Shown here in pieces: positions 13,601-24,060 of a stretch of 64,000 bases of DNA. Under the pieces are notes generated by a model that did not search any database, had not been told where the DNA came from, and saw nothing but the letters and a program-made list of their open reading frames with translations. The stretch is from Camarhynchus parvulus. Lineage: Eukaryota; Chordata; Aves; Passeriformes; Thraupidae. The translations under genes were made by a program, and so were the position numbers. Every line of letters begins with the position of its first letter. The stretch's first letter is position 1. Location: contig NC_044581.1 of NCBI RefSeq assembly GCF_901933205.1, forward strand, positions 13,977,501-14,041,500, in the 5' to 3' direction.

Positions 13601-16600
13601 TCAGTGTTTTGAGCAGTGTTAGGTTCCTGTGCAGTCACAGAGTTTTAAAATGCTTCCCCAGCATCTTCCCACCCACTTACTCTCCTTCTCTGTGAGGGAA
13701 GACTCATCCATTTACAATTTACCAGCTGAGAAAGGAGCTGGTGTTAAATACTGTGCTGGCAGAAGGTACAGTCTGCCTCTAACAGATGTCTTTAGATTTC
13801 TGTCAATTACTTGCTTTGCTGTAATGTTCTCTTCTGATTTGTACTGCATGAAACAGGAGTTTAAAGGAATTTAAATTCAGGTAGGTCACCAATCAAATGT
13901 GTTGGTGCAAGTCTGTCAGGAATCTACAGTTTATAGAACCTGTGCAGAGGTGCCCTTATATAACCTTAATCTGTTTTAAAGTTACCCATGCTGTTCTGCA
14001 AGGAATTGTATTCCAAGGATTGCCATTCCTTGCCATCCGTGTCCTTCTGCTGGGGTTAAAAATGGCCATGGGGGAGAGGACAGGACTTAGAGCTGTGTCC
14101 TGACAGGAGCTGTGTCATACCTGAATTGCCTTCCTCAGCTGAAAGGAAATCTGACTTGAAACCATCTGAAGGATGTGTACAAGTGTAACTGCTTGGTGGA
14201 ATGAGCTGGATATATCAAAGATTAGTACATAACTCAAACAGAAGTAAATTGTGCTGCACATGAAGTTTCTGTGGTTACTCTGAAGGGCATTACTGGGGAG
14301 TCAGAGATTGGAGATGAGTGAGTGATGAGCTAATATCACTCTAAATAAAATATGAAACAAGAATAATGAAAACACTGAGCTGTATGTTCTCACAGAGTTG
14401 GAAGAGTTTTATCAAAAACTACAATTAGTTGTCAAAAACATCCCTAAGCCAAGACTTTCTTGTATCATTTAGACTTCAAAGCAGTGTGTCATTCAGAATA
14501 CACACTGCAGTGCAACTGGGAGGCAGCTTAGAAGATAATGGGAATAGCACTTTGAGATCCTTAGATGAGAATTAAATGGGTTGCTAAAGATAACTTTCAT
14601 CAGGGACTTCAGTATTATTTAATTGTTGTAATTTATGTCAAAATAGAAAGGAAGGATAAATGTAGATATTTCCAAAAGAGGCACAGAAACAAGAATTGTT
14701 TTGTAACTAAGTCCAAGGAATATAAGATAGAGACCAAATATGTGCAGTGTTTGGCTTTTTTTTTTTTTCCTCTGGTACTGATAAAGCTAATTACAAAAGA
14801 AAGTGGAGAAAACTGGTTTTGTATTGTCCAAACAAACCCATTTTAGGTAAAAAGCATTCCATTAAAGCCCACTTGGGTAGAAACAGTGAAAAAGCAACAC
14901 ACAAGAAGCTGCCAAAAATGTTAATAGATTATATCTCACCTGGGAGAAACATACTGCTGATAAGACTGCTGATGAATGAAAGACAGCTAAAAATCACAGA
15001 ATGAGGCAATTTCTGCTGCCTCTGTGCTTTGTGGAAGGTAAATGGAAGGGAAAATGACTTTAACATCATGAACATGATGGGAAGAATGCAGTCACAGATC
15101 CAAGAGATTTTTCATAGGTTGCTGAATCTTCCCTGCCCAAAGGTAGAGACTGTGCCTCTGACCATTCTGTGCTCAGTGGGGCTTTGGAAATTGGGAAATT
15201 GTAATTCATTACTGTTCATGGGGCATTTATTTTGCCTCTAAAGATTGAAGCTTCACAGCCCTGTTCAGTTTAGTATCTAAATGAGGCATATTTAATCTAC
15301 CATTGCACCTGTAGGATGTTTTGTCTCCTCCTGTGTGCTGTGCTTCGATTACAGCAGCTTCATTTCGTGCTGACTTTGAAGATATTTATGCTTCCTTTGT
15401 AGAAAAATGCTGGATTAATTAAGACAAACACTATTTCTAGGGGCTCTGGACATCAGGGCTGCCTAATACATAACCACAGGCTAGACCATGACTCCATGGT
15501 TTTATTGCAGTTCTTCCAGGTTTTCCTTTACCCACCCAAGTGCTCCATCCCTGGGTGTTTCCCTGGGGTTGTGAGTGCAGCTGACATGAAAAGGGCTCAG
15601 TGTGACTGCTCACAGCGCAGAGCCTGTGGAGCCCCTCCTGTCTCAGAGAAGCTGATGGATGTGATGCCTGCTGGCATAAGCAGAAGTGTGTTTGCCTGGG
15701 AAATGAAATGAAGGAAAAGGCAGAGAGGAGAAAAAATTTGGAAGACAAATAGTGGTGGAAATGCCAACCTTTACTGACCTCAGTGAAACAGCCCAGAGAT
15801 GGCAAGAAATTCAGGGTGGAAAAGTTGATGATTTATAGACTGCTTGTAAGAATGGCTCATATCTACTGCTATGAATTCAAAGTAAGGACACATGATCTGT
15901 CAAAATACAAAGCTGTCCTCAAAAACAAATGTTTCTGAAAAATGATTGGCACAAGGCAAGGAGAGAAAAATGATCACCAACAACTCTTCTGAGTGTCACT
16001 GTGATAAGGCCCAAAAATTATTGGATGAATTCCAACCTTCCAAAAGCTGATATAGAAAACACCCTTGTAAATGTTGAATGATAAATTTTGAACAGCCTGA
16101 CATATACTTACTTGCATGTACAATAAACATATATAAACATACAGGTAAGTTTTTTCTTTTCTGTTACCATAATGCAAGAATTTCTCTTTCAGATACACAA
16201 TGTCAGATATGCCTTGGGAGAAAATACCAATGCTTTGTTTAGTTGGAAAAAACACAAATGCTTTGAAGCAGTTATTTTTCTTCCTAGTCTGTATCAAGTA
16301 CAGTGGCTAGGAAAGAGATCTTTTTATTTTGCACTGTAATCTGAAGCAGAGGTATTAAAAGAACTGAAAATAAGAATAAATTGTGGCTTCTGCTTGTGGA
16401 AACATTATAGTCCAAGTAAAGCCATTTAAATCCAAGCATATCCAAGTGTGAAAAGAAAATCATATTGACCTATATATGCAGTCTTTAATCAGACAGTCAA
16501 AATTGATGTTATAGAGAAAAAATTCCTGCTAGGTCAGAAGTTTCATGCTACTCTAGGTACTTCAGTGGGAAATCTCAGCCACATCTTGCTGTGTGTGTTA

Positions 16601-17295
16601 AATTCTGGCTTGCACAATGTCTCAGTGTTCTTTGGACCTTTGGGGTATCTACAATCCCAGACAAACTGCTGGAAAAGCCACTGCAGCCCCTGGTATGTTA
16701 CTGCTTAATTCAAAATTGCAGTTCAGTTGGATCTGAAAACAGTGGGGAAGCCCAGGTGTAGCCTGGCACAACTTGACAGGCTGTTGTGTAGAGGTGACAT
16801 CCTGCAGGGGACAGTTCAGGCTGACATCTGAAATGCTTTGTCACACTTGTTGCAAGCCAGATGGAGACCTCCAATTTTGGGTTGGTTTTTTTCAGATAGC
16901 AATGTGGCCTAAATGGTGCTGTAGCCAGTCACCAGCTCTGTTTGAGTTATGCACAGGTAGGGTTACAAAATCATTCTCCTCCTTGTCTGACTGACAAAAA
17001 GCCCTGCTGCTGTTAACCTGTGAAATAAAACTTTCCTCTTAGATGCTTCTTGCTATTTCCTTAACTTCTACAAAGGTAGGCAAAGAAGGCAAATTTCTGT
17101 GCATGCCAAATCTACCCTCTCATGATATATATTCAAGCAGTTTATATTATGGTTTAAGTACTCCTTTTAACCATCAAATCCCCATACATATAAAATTTCC
17201 TGGACTTACTAGGAAATGATGCATTTCTCAGAAACTCTTTTAATCATCCTAGGGCTATGCAAACCAATAGAGTTTTTCAAGAAGCTGGCACTTTT
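10676..17295. other. Intergenic, no gene seen
   Basis: AT-rich, especially 11630-12240. It holds only the TAA microsatellite near 12.9 kb and chance open frames of up to about 120 codons. Confidence 0.65.
12920..12937. repeat. ATA/TAA microsatellite
   Basis: A short run of about five TAA units. A similar run lies near 62735-62750, and a TTC run near 60166-60180. Confidence 0.8.
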
Positions 17296-17362
17296 TCTTT
17301 GTGATGGGAGCTAGAGGCTGGCATTATCTCAGAGGTCTTTTCCAACCTTGCTGATTCTCATT
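17296..17362 (+). mobile_element. Old CR1 3'-end remnant
   Basis: CTCAGAGGTCTTTTCCAACC followed by TTGCTGATTCTCATTCTGTG matches the CR1 tail in plus orientation, with decayed terminal units. The 5' boundary is unclear. Confidence 0.5.
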
Positions 17363-17510
17363 CTGTGTATTGCAATTACTTGTAGATTATATGATGACTC
17401 TGAGGAGTATTTGGGGTTCTCTTTCTGTGTTACATGGTGGGAGTGAACCAGCTCAGTCCAACACCACCATTAGATGCTTGCAGAAAGCTGTGCACAGAAC
17501 ATGCATGTTG

Positions 17511-17570
17511 GTGATTTTTAATGTAGAATTTTTGCTAAAGGTGATTTTTACTGTAGAATTTATTCTAAAG
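17511..17570. repeat. Tandem duplication, 2 x 30 bp
   Basis: Two adjacent 30-bp copies begin GTGATTTTTA at 17511 and 17541 and differ at a few positions. Confidence 0.9.
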
Positions 17571-20500
17571 GTAACTCAAATACAGGCTGGTGCTAAGTCC
17601 AGAAGCAAGACTCTTTTTTCATTTGTAATGTTTACCTCCTGATCCACCTCTGCCTCCATGAGTGTAACTTCTGCTTGGTGTGGGAGAAGATGAAGTCATT
17701 GTACAGCTGCCAATTCTGACTGACTGACAAAAGACATGAGCCATCAGTACTCTGTTATGTTGTTAGAGGTGGAAGTCTTCTTCTGCTAGTTCTGTTACTT
17801 ATAGGCAGAAAAGACACTCTCCTCCTTTCTCATGTTCCAAGCCCCTGTAAAAGTTGGGTAAAACCAACAAACATATGCATTTCAAATGTGCTTTAATTCC
17901 AGATTTGCTCATATTAAATTTCTAATATCATAGAGGGCAAAAGTGCATTTAGTAAACAATGTGGTGCGTTACATTTTGATTATGCATTGCTAGAACAAGG
18001 CAATGCCATAATTTATGTCTTGAGGTTATTAAAATGTTATAATGCTAAATAGTTAATGAAGAAAATCTATCACAGCTGTGACACAAAGGGGTTGCCAGTA
18101 GTGCTAGGACAAAAAATGCCAAGAGTTCTGTGTCTCTTTGAGCAAACCAAGTTATAATGTGTTGTTTCTCTTGGTGCTGCAGCATGTTGAACAATACAAG
18201 GACGACCCTAATGAGTCAGAAAAAAAGCCCAAATAGCTCAGTGACCTACCTCTGAGGCTATAAACTGACACTTTTTAAAAAAGAATTCAGCATAACACAT
18301 GCATTCAGTGATATTTCCCTCAAATTTTTTCTCTTGCAACTTTCTTACAAGAGGAATGTTCTGTAACCAGTAATTTATTTCCTCCATTAATTTGTTCAGT
18401 CCCTCAGCTTCCCCTATTCCTGTATCAAGAATTCCATTCATTTTAACATTATAATTTATCCCCACAGATTTTAATCTTCAAAGTTATTTTAACATTTGAT
18501 GCATTGACAATGTTATAAACCATCCATTCTTGTTTTCATGGGTATCCCAAATCCTTTTCTGCAGACCTGCTCCCTGGCTATTAGTTTTTATCACAGTACA
18601 TGCTGACTTTGTAGGGTGTTACTTGTCCAGGTTATTTTTAATTCTAATCCTTTTTGCATCAAAGTTCCCAGCTGTACCCACTTCACCACCACATCACCAC
18701 ATCCAGCTTCACAGAGCTCATTCTCTGCCAGCTGATTAACAAGCAGTGGGCAGTGCTGGACTCACAGGGTCTCACTGAGCTCCTCACAGCAGGACTTGCT
18801 GCTCCAACAGGGAATTGCTGGTAGTTCATCCACCAGCACTGCTTTGGGAACAGCAGTTCTCTACAATACTCCAGTTTATACCAGGCTCCTTAATAGACAT
18901 GAGAATGTCTTGGGAGATGGTGTGAAAATCTTATTTAAAACTGTGGTAGCTACTGCTAATTTTCCCCTGTTTCCAAGGCCTGTTATCTTACTATAGCAAC
19001 AAATGGGATTGCATTGACTTGATTTGTTCCTGATAAATCCATGGAGACTATGACTTACCACCTTCTAGCATTCTAGCTGCTTACAAATAGGATTACAGCA
19101 TTATGTATTTTAATAGGCACAAAATATAAATGAAGGCTTTAATAAATTGAAGCATTATTAATTTTAAAAGTGTAATATGAATACAGCTGTTTACCTAAGG
19201 GACCACGTTATGTATCACAACTTCTGTCCTTTTACAATTCCTACACAAATTTCCTGAACACAGTGAGCCTTGTTGAAGTGCTCAGGGTCCCCTTTTCCTC
19301 CTCTCATTGCCAACACTAGCAACAAATGATGGCAATGGGTGTGGGAATGAGCAAACTGCTCCTGGCTGTGCCACTGCTCCCAGCCCTGGACTGAGGAACA
19401 CCTCAGTATTAGCAGGGTCTGGGGCTGAGATGGAAGTGGCTCCAAACCAACATTTCTCTTGACATTCACCCAGAGTTTATCAGTTAGGGCTGATAAACTG
19501 CCAGTTTAACTGAGTTTTGGACAACTTCTCAGTTACGGCTGATTTGCTAAGTTGCTAGATATGTGGAAAGTAAAAAATCTCCCTTTAAAACACAAACATC
19601 TAAGGCTGCGTAATGTTAAACAGAGCTGCTGGTTGACGTTTCTTAGTTATTGCCCTTGTTTCTCATGCCATGGCCCCCTCTAGAACCTGTCAGGTTCTGG
19701 GGATGCCTCTGAGTCAGAGGCAGAACTGGGAGTTAATGGAATGTTGCACTGCAGCTCCAAGTGTCCACTGTAACCACCCACCCACCCCTGGCTCCTTGGC
19801 AGTCAAGGGCTCCTCTGGGTGGGCTTTTTGGGATCCAAGTCAGAAGCTGTGTCTTTATGCCTTTAACTTCACCTGCCTGAACCTTTCTTTACTTGTCCCT
19901 TTGCTTCGGCTACAGGAGCTTTGTGCTGTCTGGATCCATTTGAAGAGAGGGAGAAAGCAATCTTGTCTTTTCTTTCATATGGCACAAAGAAAAAATATAC
20001 TTTAGAATTAATATCTGCATGCACAAAGGATGTGAGTTGTTCACCAAACAGGCTGCATACAATGGTTTTCAATTTTTATTGACTGCTACTTGCATAGATT
20101 GTGACAGTCCCTGAAATGAATGACACCCCTATTTGTCAAAGTGGTGTCAGACAGAACTCTCCCTCACTATATCCACAGAACAGTATATCAGACCACATTG
20201 TAATCTCTGCTTAGTAATGTTTAATTCTAACAATCTGGGTTTTTTACTAGTTTATTGTGAGTAAGCTTTTATTATTTGCATCTTGAAAATTCTCTCAGAC
20301 TTCTCTGTAGTTTCTGAGGATTTTAGTTTCTATTCTGCAACTGAGGGACTACATCAGTGCAGGACAGCAGTACTTCCAGACTAGTGGTAAAGAACGAGAA
20401 GGAAATACAAAGTATGGGATTGGTGTCTTTTTGCTTTGTCCTAGAAACAGTAAACTTTGTTTCTCCTCCTGTTCTGCATGCAATGAAACACCAGTTCTGT

Positions 20501-20658
20501 GCTGTATTGGCAGGACCAATGCAAGCTATAACATCTCTTTGTGGATTTGTAGCTCACTGCCTTGAATCAGCAGCCCTTCAGGAGGGCTTTGTGTTGTGGG
20601 TCTGCTCTAGCATCTCCTTGGCTGGACACACTACAAATGTGTACACAAAGAAATACAC
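17571..20658. other. Intergenic, no gene seen
   Basis: AT-rich DNA downstream of UQCRFS1. Apart from the inverted repeat at 19475-19498, I see nothing definable. Confidence 0.65.
19475..19498. repeat. Perfect inverted repeat, 9-bp arms
   Basis: GTTTATCAG and CTGATAAAC are separated by TTAGGG. A related direct repeat, CAGTTASGGCTGAT, occurs at 19481 and 19530. Confidence 0.8.
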
Positions 20659-20664
20659 TTTATT
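20659..20664 (-). terminator. Second AATAAA signal downstream of UQCRFS1
   Basis: Plus-strand tttatt, which reads AATAAA on the gene's strand, lies 37 nt beyond the first signal. It could give a slightly longer alternative transcript. Sequence match only. Confidence 0.4.
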
Positions 20665-20695
20665 TTAAGTCAGGAAAAAGTGCTCACTCCAAGTT

Positions 20696-20836
20696 TTTAT
20701 TGAAATTGAACACAGTATTCAAGCATAGTTCTGGCTGAGAATCTAGACAGCTAATTTCTGGTTTTACAGTATGCTCACTGGTTTTACAGTATGGTGTACA
20801 TTCCCAGGAGCATGGAAGTGAGCAAGCACTCGTCTC
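20696..20836 (-). other. UQCRFS1: UQCRFS1 3' UTR with polyadenylation signal
   Basis: This is the sequence between the TGA stop and the first AATAAA on the minus strand (plus-strand tttatt at 20696-20701), which lies about 135 nt past the stop. A second AATAAA is at 20659-20664. Cleavage would be expected 10-30 nt beyond one of them. The UTR contains a 20-bp tandem duplication at 20761-20794. The exact cleavage site cannot be read from the sequence. Confidence 0.7.
20761..20794. repeat. 20-bp tandem duplication in the UQCRFS1 3' UTR
   Basis: GTTTTACAGTATG occurs at 20761 and again at 20781, a 20-bp period with a partial second copy. Confidence 0.85.
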
Positions 20837-21447
20837 TCAGCCAACCACCACCGTGTCATCCCCAATGAACTGGTAAGTTGGGACCTCGAGGTTTAAGGGA
20901 GCGGGGCCTTTCCTGATCCTGCCAGAGGCGTCGTAGTGGGAGCCGTGGCAGGGGCAGTAGTAGCCGCCGAAATCGCCGGAGTTGGCGATGGGGACGCAGC
21001 CCAGGTGAGTGCACACCCCCACCAGGATCACCCACTCGGGCTTCTTCACTCTGTCTAGGTCGTGCTGCGGATCCCTCAGCTGGGACAGATCCACTCCAGC
21101 CTCCTGACTGATCTCTGCCTGGGTTCTGTGACGCACAAAAAGGGGCTTCCCTCTCCACTTGAAAGCCATGTTCTTGCCTTCTGGAATGTCAGACAGCTTG
21201 ATCTCAATCTTGGACAAGGCCAGCACGTCAGCAGAGGCACTCAGGCTGGAAATGAACTGGGTGACGACATTCTTGGCAACGTAGGCGGTTGCTACACCTG
21301 TGGCTGCAGTCATCAGGTAGGAGAAGCCTTTCCTGGAGTCGCTGCTGCCCTGGGAGGAGGCGTTGGCATCCTGCACGTCCTGGCGGCGGTAGGCAGAGAA
21401 GTCAGGGACGGCCACATCGTTGTGGACACAGCGCACGCTGGCAGGGG
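20837..21447 (-). CDS. UQCRFS1: UQCRFS1 exon 2: Rieske iron-sulfur subunit of complex III (residues 71-273)
   Basis: This exon encodes the membrane anchor and catalytic domain of the Rieske protein, which passes electrons from ubiquinol to cytochrome c1 in the inner mitochondrial membrane. The start is set by the acceptor CAG at 21448-21450, preceded by a pyrimidine-rich stretch. The first two bases complete a split alanine codon (residue 71), and the TGA stop is at 20837-20839. In the joined protein, the mature N-terminus should begin near residue 78 (by family knowledge). A transmembrane helix spans about 112-138 and a flexible hinge about 140-150 ([11 protein letters not shown]). The Rieske fold contains CTHLGC at 216-221 and CPCHGSH at 235-241. 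Cluster ligands are C216, H218, C235 and H238, and the disulfide pair is C221 and C237. All key residues are intact, so this looks like a functional gene and not a pseudogene. The exon is much richer in GC than the flanking DNA. Confidence 0.98.
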
Positions 21448-23437
21448 CTGCACGGGAAAGGACAGCACGTGACACCACTGCAGGTAAAACACACTGCCAT
21501 GCATTTGAAATGGTACCTTCTTAGTGGTGTTTTTGGAAAAACAGGTAAAAGTTATTCCAAAGTCTGGGTAGGAGTCCTTTAAGCACTTTAATTTTATGTT
21601 CTATGAAAGTGGTTTTCAGAGGGAATTTTTGGTACATCAACAGGTGATTTGTGAAACTGGTTTCCCTATTCTTTGAAAAACAAACCTGATCAGAGTGCAG
21701 AAAATCTGTGAGTAGTTCTGGGCTTCTGGGGAAAAAAAATGAACTGTTTTTTCAGTAAATTTCAAGAAAAAGCTCCAGTAGGATACCACGACTAGCTCAG
21801 AAAAGAGAGGTCTCTTTTCCATCCAAATGTTTCCTTGAAAAGAGCTGCTAAGAAGAAAATCTGATGTAGTGAAGTTTGCACACCTGCAACGTAACACTTT
21901 TGTGTTATTTTTTGTCTGAAGTAACTTCTACGCCTGTAATAATATTAAGTATGTGGTTAAGCATTTTTAAAATTAAAAATATCAGGCATCCTTTTTCATA
22001 TTAAATTGTTATCTTAGCTAAAAGCCACAGTAAATAATTTCAAACCTTCAGTCCCCAAGCTCGCTTTTTAAAAGATTTAGGGATAAAGCTAACAATTATC
22101 CAATTTCAAGTGGGATTCCCCCATCAAACCTGTGTGCTCAAGTAACAGGATATTAAGGATAACTAAAAGGCCTCCCATGAGTTTGTCCAGCAAAAGAAAT
22201 CTTGCTTCCTCCAATAAAAACCTATAAGCCAAAGAAAAGAACATGGCAAGGACAGAACACATTACTTACCAAAGTACAGCCTGTTACTTGAAGAGTATTA
22301 TTAGGTCTTTATGTTTTCTAGCAGTTGGCACAAAGTTAACAGATGTCTCAAAGTACTTAACCTCTCAGGGATTTATATGCAGTACGATGAGCATGATACC
22401 TACATTTGTTTACAAGTAACTCAGCATTGAGAAGGTAATTGCTATAGGATTTTACCTACGAAGAAATTAAACTGAAAATCGGAATTCTGAGATAGTGCTC
22501 CATACTAAGTTATTTTGGTATCGACTTAAAACATTTAGTAACATGTGATATGACTAACATCTACAAAATTTGCTATACTCAGTGAAAAGCATGTTTGATG
22601 TTAATTAAATGTAGAGCACAGCTAAATATCAGCTATGTCAGTTCCAGATTTGTAGGATTTTCACCTGAACAAACCCTTTACAGCTGAGGGTCAGGTGAAG
22701 TACTCAGCTCTAATTGCTACTGAGCATCTTCAGCATGGCACTGCCCTCCCAGAATTAAACGTGTGCGCTCTGCAGCGGCTGAAGCAGCACGGCCCATCAG
22801 TGGCAGCTGCCGAGCCCTGTTCGGCAGGGACAGCCCAGCCCCGGGCCACAGGTCGGGTTCTATAGAGCACCTCGGTGTCACTCCCCGGCCGATGCTTTCC
22901 CGACCTGGGTAACACAAACGGTGTGCTCTCACTGCACCCCTCTGTTCTCGTGCCTGCAGTTAAAAGTCTCGTGCCTTCCCCAGCGACAGAATTTAGCTGC
23001 ATTTCCTCAGCGGTAAAACGAAAATCACTGAGCTGTTTCCCTCAGCGGAGATATCCCGACCCGCCTGGACACAATCCCGTGCTGTCCCTGCTCGGGCAGA
23101 GGTGACAGATACACTGTGTCCCTCCTGTCCCTGCCTGTTCTGAGTCATTGAAAGGAGGCTGCCATTCAGGTGCCCTTGAGCAAGCTCCGTAGCTGTAAAT
23201 GCGTGACAATTACAGCGGTGACAACAGAACCAAACATTTCCAAACCCCAACCGGACCGAGCCCCCGCAGTCCGCCCGCCTGCTCTCCTTCCCGGCTCTGC
23301 TCCCCCGCCCGCCGGGCCGAACCCAGCTCTCCCCCGCGGGCCGGGCCGGGCGGCGCCCGGGAGCGCTGGCAGTGCCCCCGCTGAGCCCCGGCTGAGCCCG
23401 TTCCCCCGGCCCGCCCCCGCTGCCCCCCGGCCCGCAC
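21448..23437 (-). other. UQCRFS1: UQCRFS1 intron 1
   Basis: This is the single intron of the coding region, about 1990 nt with GT-AG ends. It splits an alanine codon after its first base (phase 1). The 5' part (about 22730-23437) belongs to the CpG island and is very C-rich on the plus strand. The 3' part (about 21500-22700) is ordinary AT-rich DNA with no recognisable repeat. Exon 2's frame stays open for 31 nt past the acceptor into the intron, up to an in-frame ATG at 21476-21478. The presequence seen in exon 1 shows that this ATG is not the main start. Confidence 0.93.
23403..23433 (-). other. G-quadruplex-capable motif beside the exon 1 donor
   Basis: On the plus strand, C runs of 5, 3, 5, 6 and 3 are separated by 1-4 bases, so the gene's strand has G runs fitting G3+N1-7. 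The motif begins 3 nt after the donor GT. Confidence 0.6.
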
Positions 23438-23648
23438 CGTTCAGGCTGGCGCTGGCGACGAGACCCCCGCGGGCGGCGCGGCCGCTCAGGGACTCCCGGC
23501 AGAGCAGAGGCCGCTTCAGGTCCAGCGGCACCTTGTGTTCGCGGTGCGCGGCGGCCGGGACGAGCGGGCGGAGCGGGCCGGGCACGGCGTGCGCGGCGGC
23601 GGACACGAAGGGCGCCAGGGGCCCGGCACGGGCGGCCACGGACAGCAT
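23438..23648 (-). CDS. UQCRFS1: UQCRFS1 exon 1: mitochondrial presequence (residues 1-70)
   Basis: This exon encodes the N-terminal 70 residues, beginning [14 protein letters not shown] and ending at SLN plus the first base of a split codon. The segment is rich in Ala, Arg and Ser and nearly free of acidic residues at its start, as expected for a matrix-targeting presequence. In mammals the cleaved presequence (about 78 residues) stays in complex III as subunit 9. The ATG at 23646-23648 has GCCGCC directly upstream, a strong Kozak context, though +4 is C. The exon ends at 23438, where the donor is GTGCGG: it keeps G at +5 but is otherwise weak. Joining 211 nt here to 611 nt in exon 2 keeps the frame and gives 273 residues, close to the usual 272-274. 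The segment APASVR after the junction continues the family sequence without a gap. Confidence 0.96.
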
Positions 23649-23710
23649 GGCGGCGTCCCCGCGGCGACCTTCCCCGCCGGCGCGCGCAGCGACGCGGCAC
23701 GGCGCCGCGG

Positions 23711-23718
23711 TGACGTCA
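23711..23718. promoter_or_regulatory. Palindromic CRE (TGACGTCA) upstream of UQCRFS1
   Basis: A perfect full CRE, TGACGTCA, lies 63-70 bp upstream of the start codon inside the CpG island. It is the canonical CREB/ATF binding sequence and sits where a promoter-proximal site would be expected. Occupancy is inferred. Confidence 0.6.
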
Positions 23719-23736
23719 TGCGCCGGCGCGCGGCGG

Positions 23737-23743
23737 TGACGTA
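23737..23743 (-). promoter_or_regulatory. Second CRE-like site (TACGTCA)
   Basis: On the gene's strand this reads TACGTCA, a CRE variant used by CREB/ATF proteins. It lies about 26 bp farther upstream than the palindromic CRE. A YY1-like ATGGCGGC (plus strand, 23647-23654) also overlaps the start codon. Confidence 0.4.
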
Positions 23744-23820
23744 GCCGCGGAGCCCTGAGGGGAGCGGGCGCGGCAAAGGGCTGCGGGGCTGCGGCTCCTT
23801 TGCCTCGCCTTGTTCCTTTC

Positions 23821-23842
23821 TTTTTTTTTTTTTTTTTTTTTT
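23821..23842. repeat. Poly-T tract (22 nt) upstream of the UQCRFS1 promoter
   Basis: Twenty-two uninterrupted T on the plus strand lie about 175 bp upstream of the start codon, followed by a C run and more pyrimidine-rich sequence. Such poly(dA:dT) tracts tend to exclude nucleosomes. The length may be inexact because of sequencing or assembly error. Confidence 0.9.
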
Positions 23843-24060
23843 CCCCCTTTCCCTCACCTTTTACCCCTTCCCTTCCCTTTCTCCGCGGTGCAGTTCTCCC
23901 TCGGGCTGTTCCCTGGGGCCGTTGGAAAGGGCAGGCTGTGTGCTGCAGGCCCGTCCCGCGGTCCCTGCGGGGTTAAATCAGGGTGGGACAGTTCGGGCCA
24001 AGCTCCTGCGCCCCTCCTGCAGGACACGGCTGCTTCTAAACACAGCGGTGTGACCCCAAA

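Larger units (their letters stand above)
22735..24060. promoter_or_regulatory. CpG island at the UQCRFS1 promoter
   Basis: A GC- and CpG-rich block stands out sharply from AT-rich surroundings. Its core is about 23240-23780, covering exon 1, the start of intron 1 and the upstream promoter. The edges are judged by eye. CpG islands mark broadly expressed promoters, which fits a housekeeping respiratory-chain gene. No TATA box is evident upstream of the ATG. Confidence 0.85.

Noticed and set aside
21062..21472. 136-codon frame antisense to UQCRFS1 exon 2
   Set aside because: It is the shadow of a real, conserved exon on the other strand.
23717..23732. NRF-1-like GC-rich palindrome in the UQCRFS1 promoter
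   Set aside because: GCGCCGGCGC differs from the NRF-1 core GCGCATGCGC at the central positions.
22993..23739. Open frames of 189 and 235 codons overlapping UQCRFS1 exon 1 and intron
   Set aside because: GC-rich CpG island DNA is depleted in stop codons. The products are Arg/Pro/Ala low complexity and only the 23438-23648 segment matches UQCRFS1.
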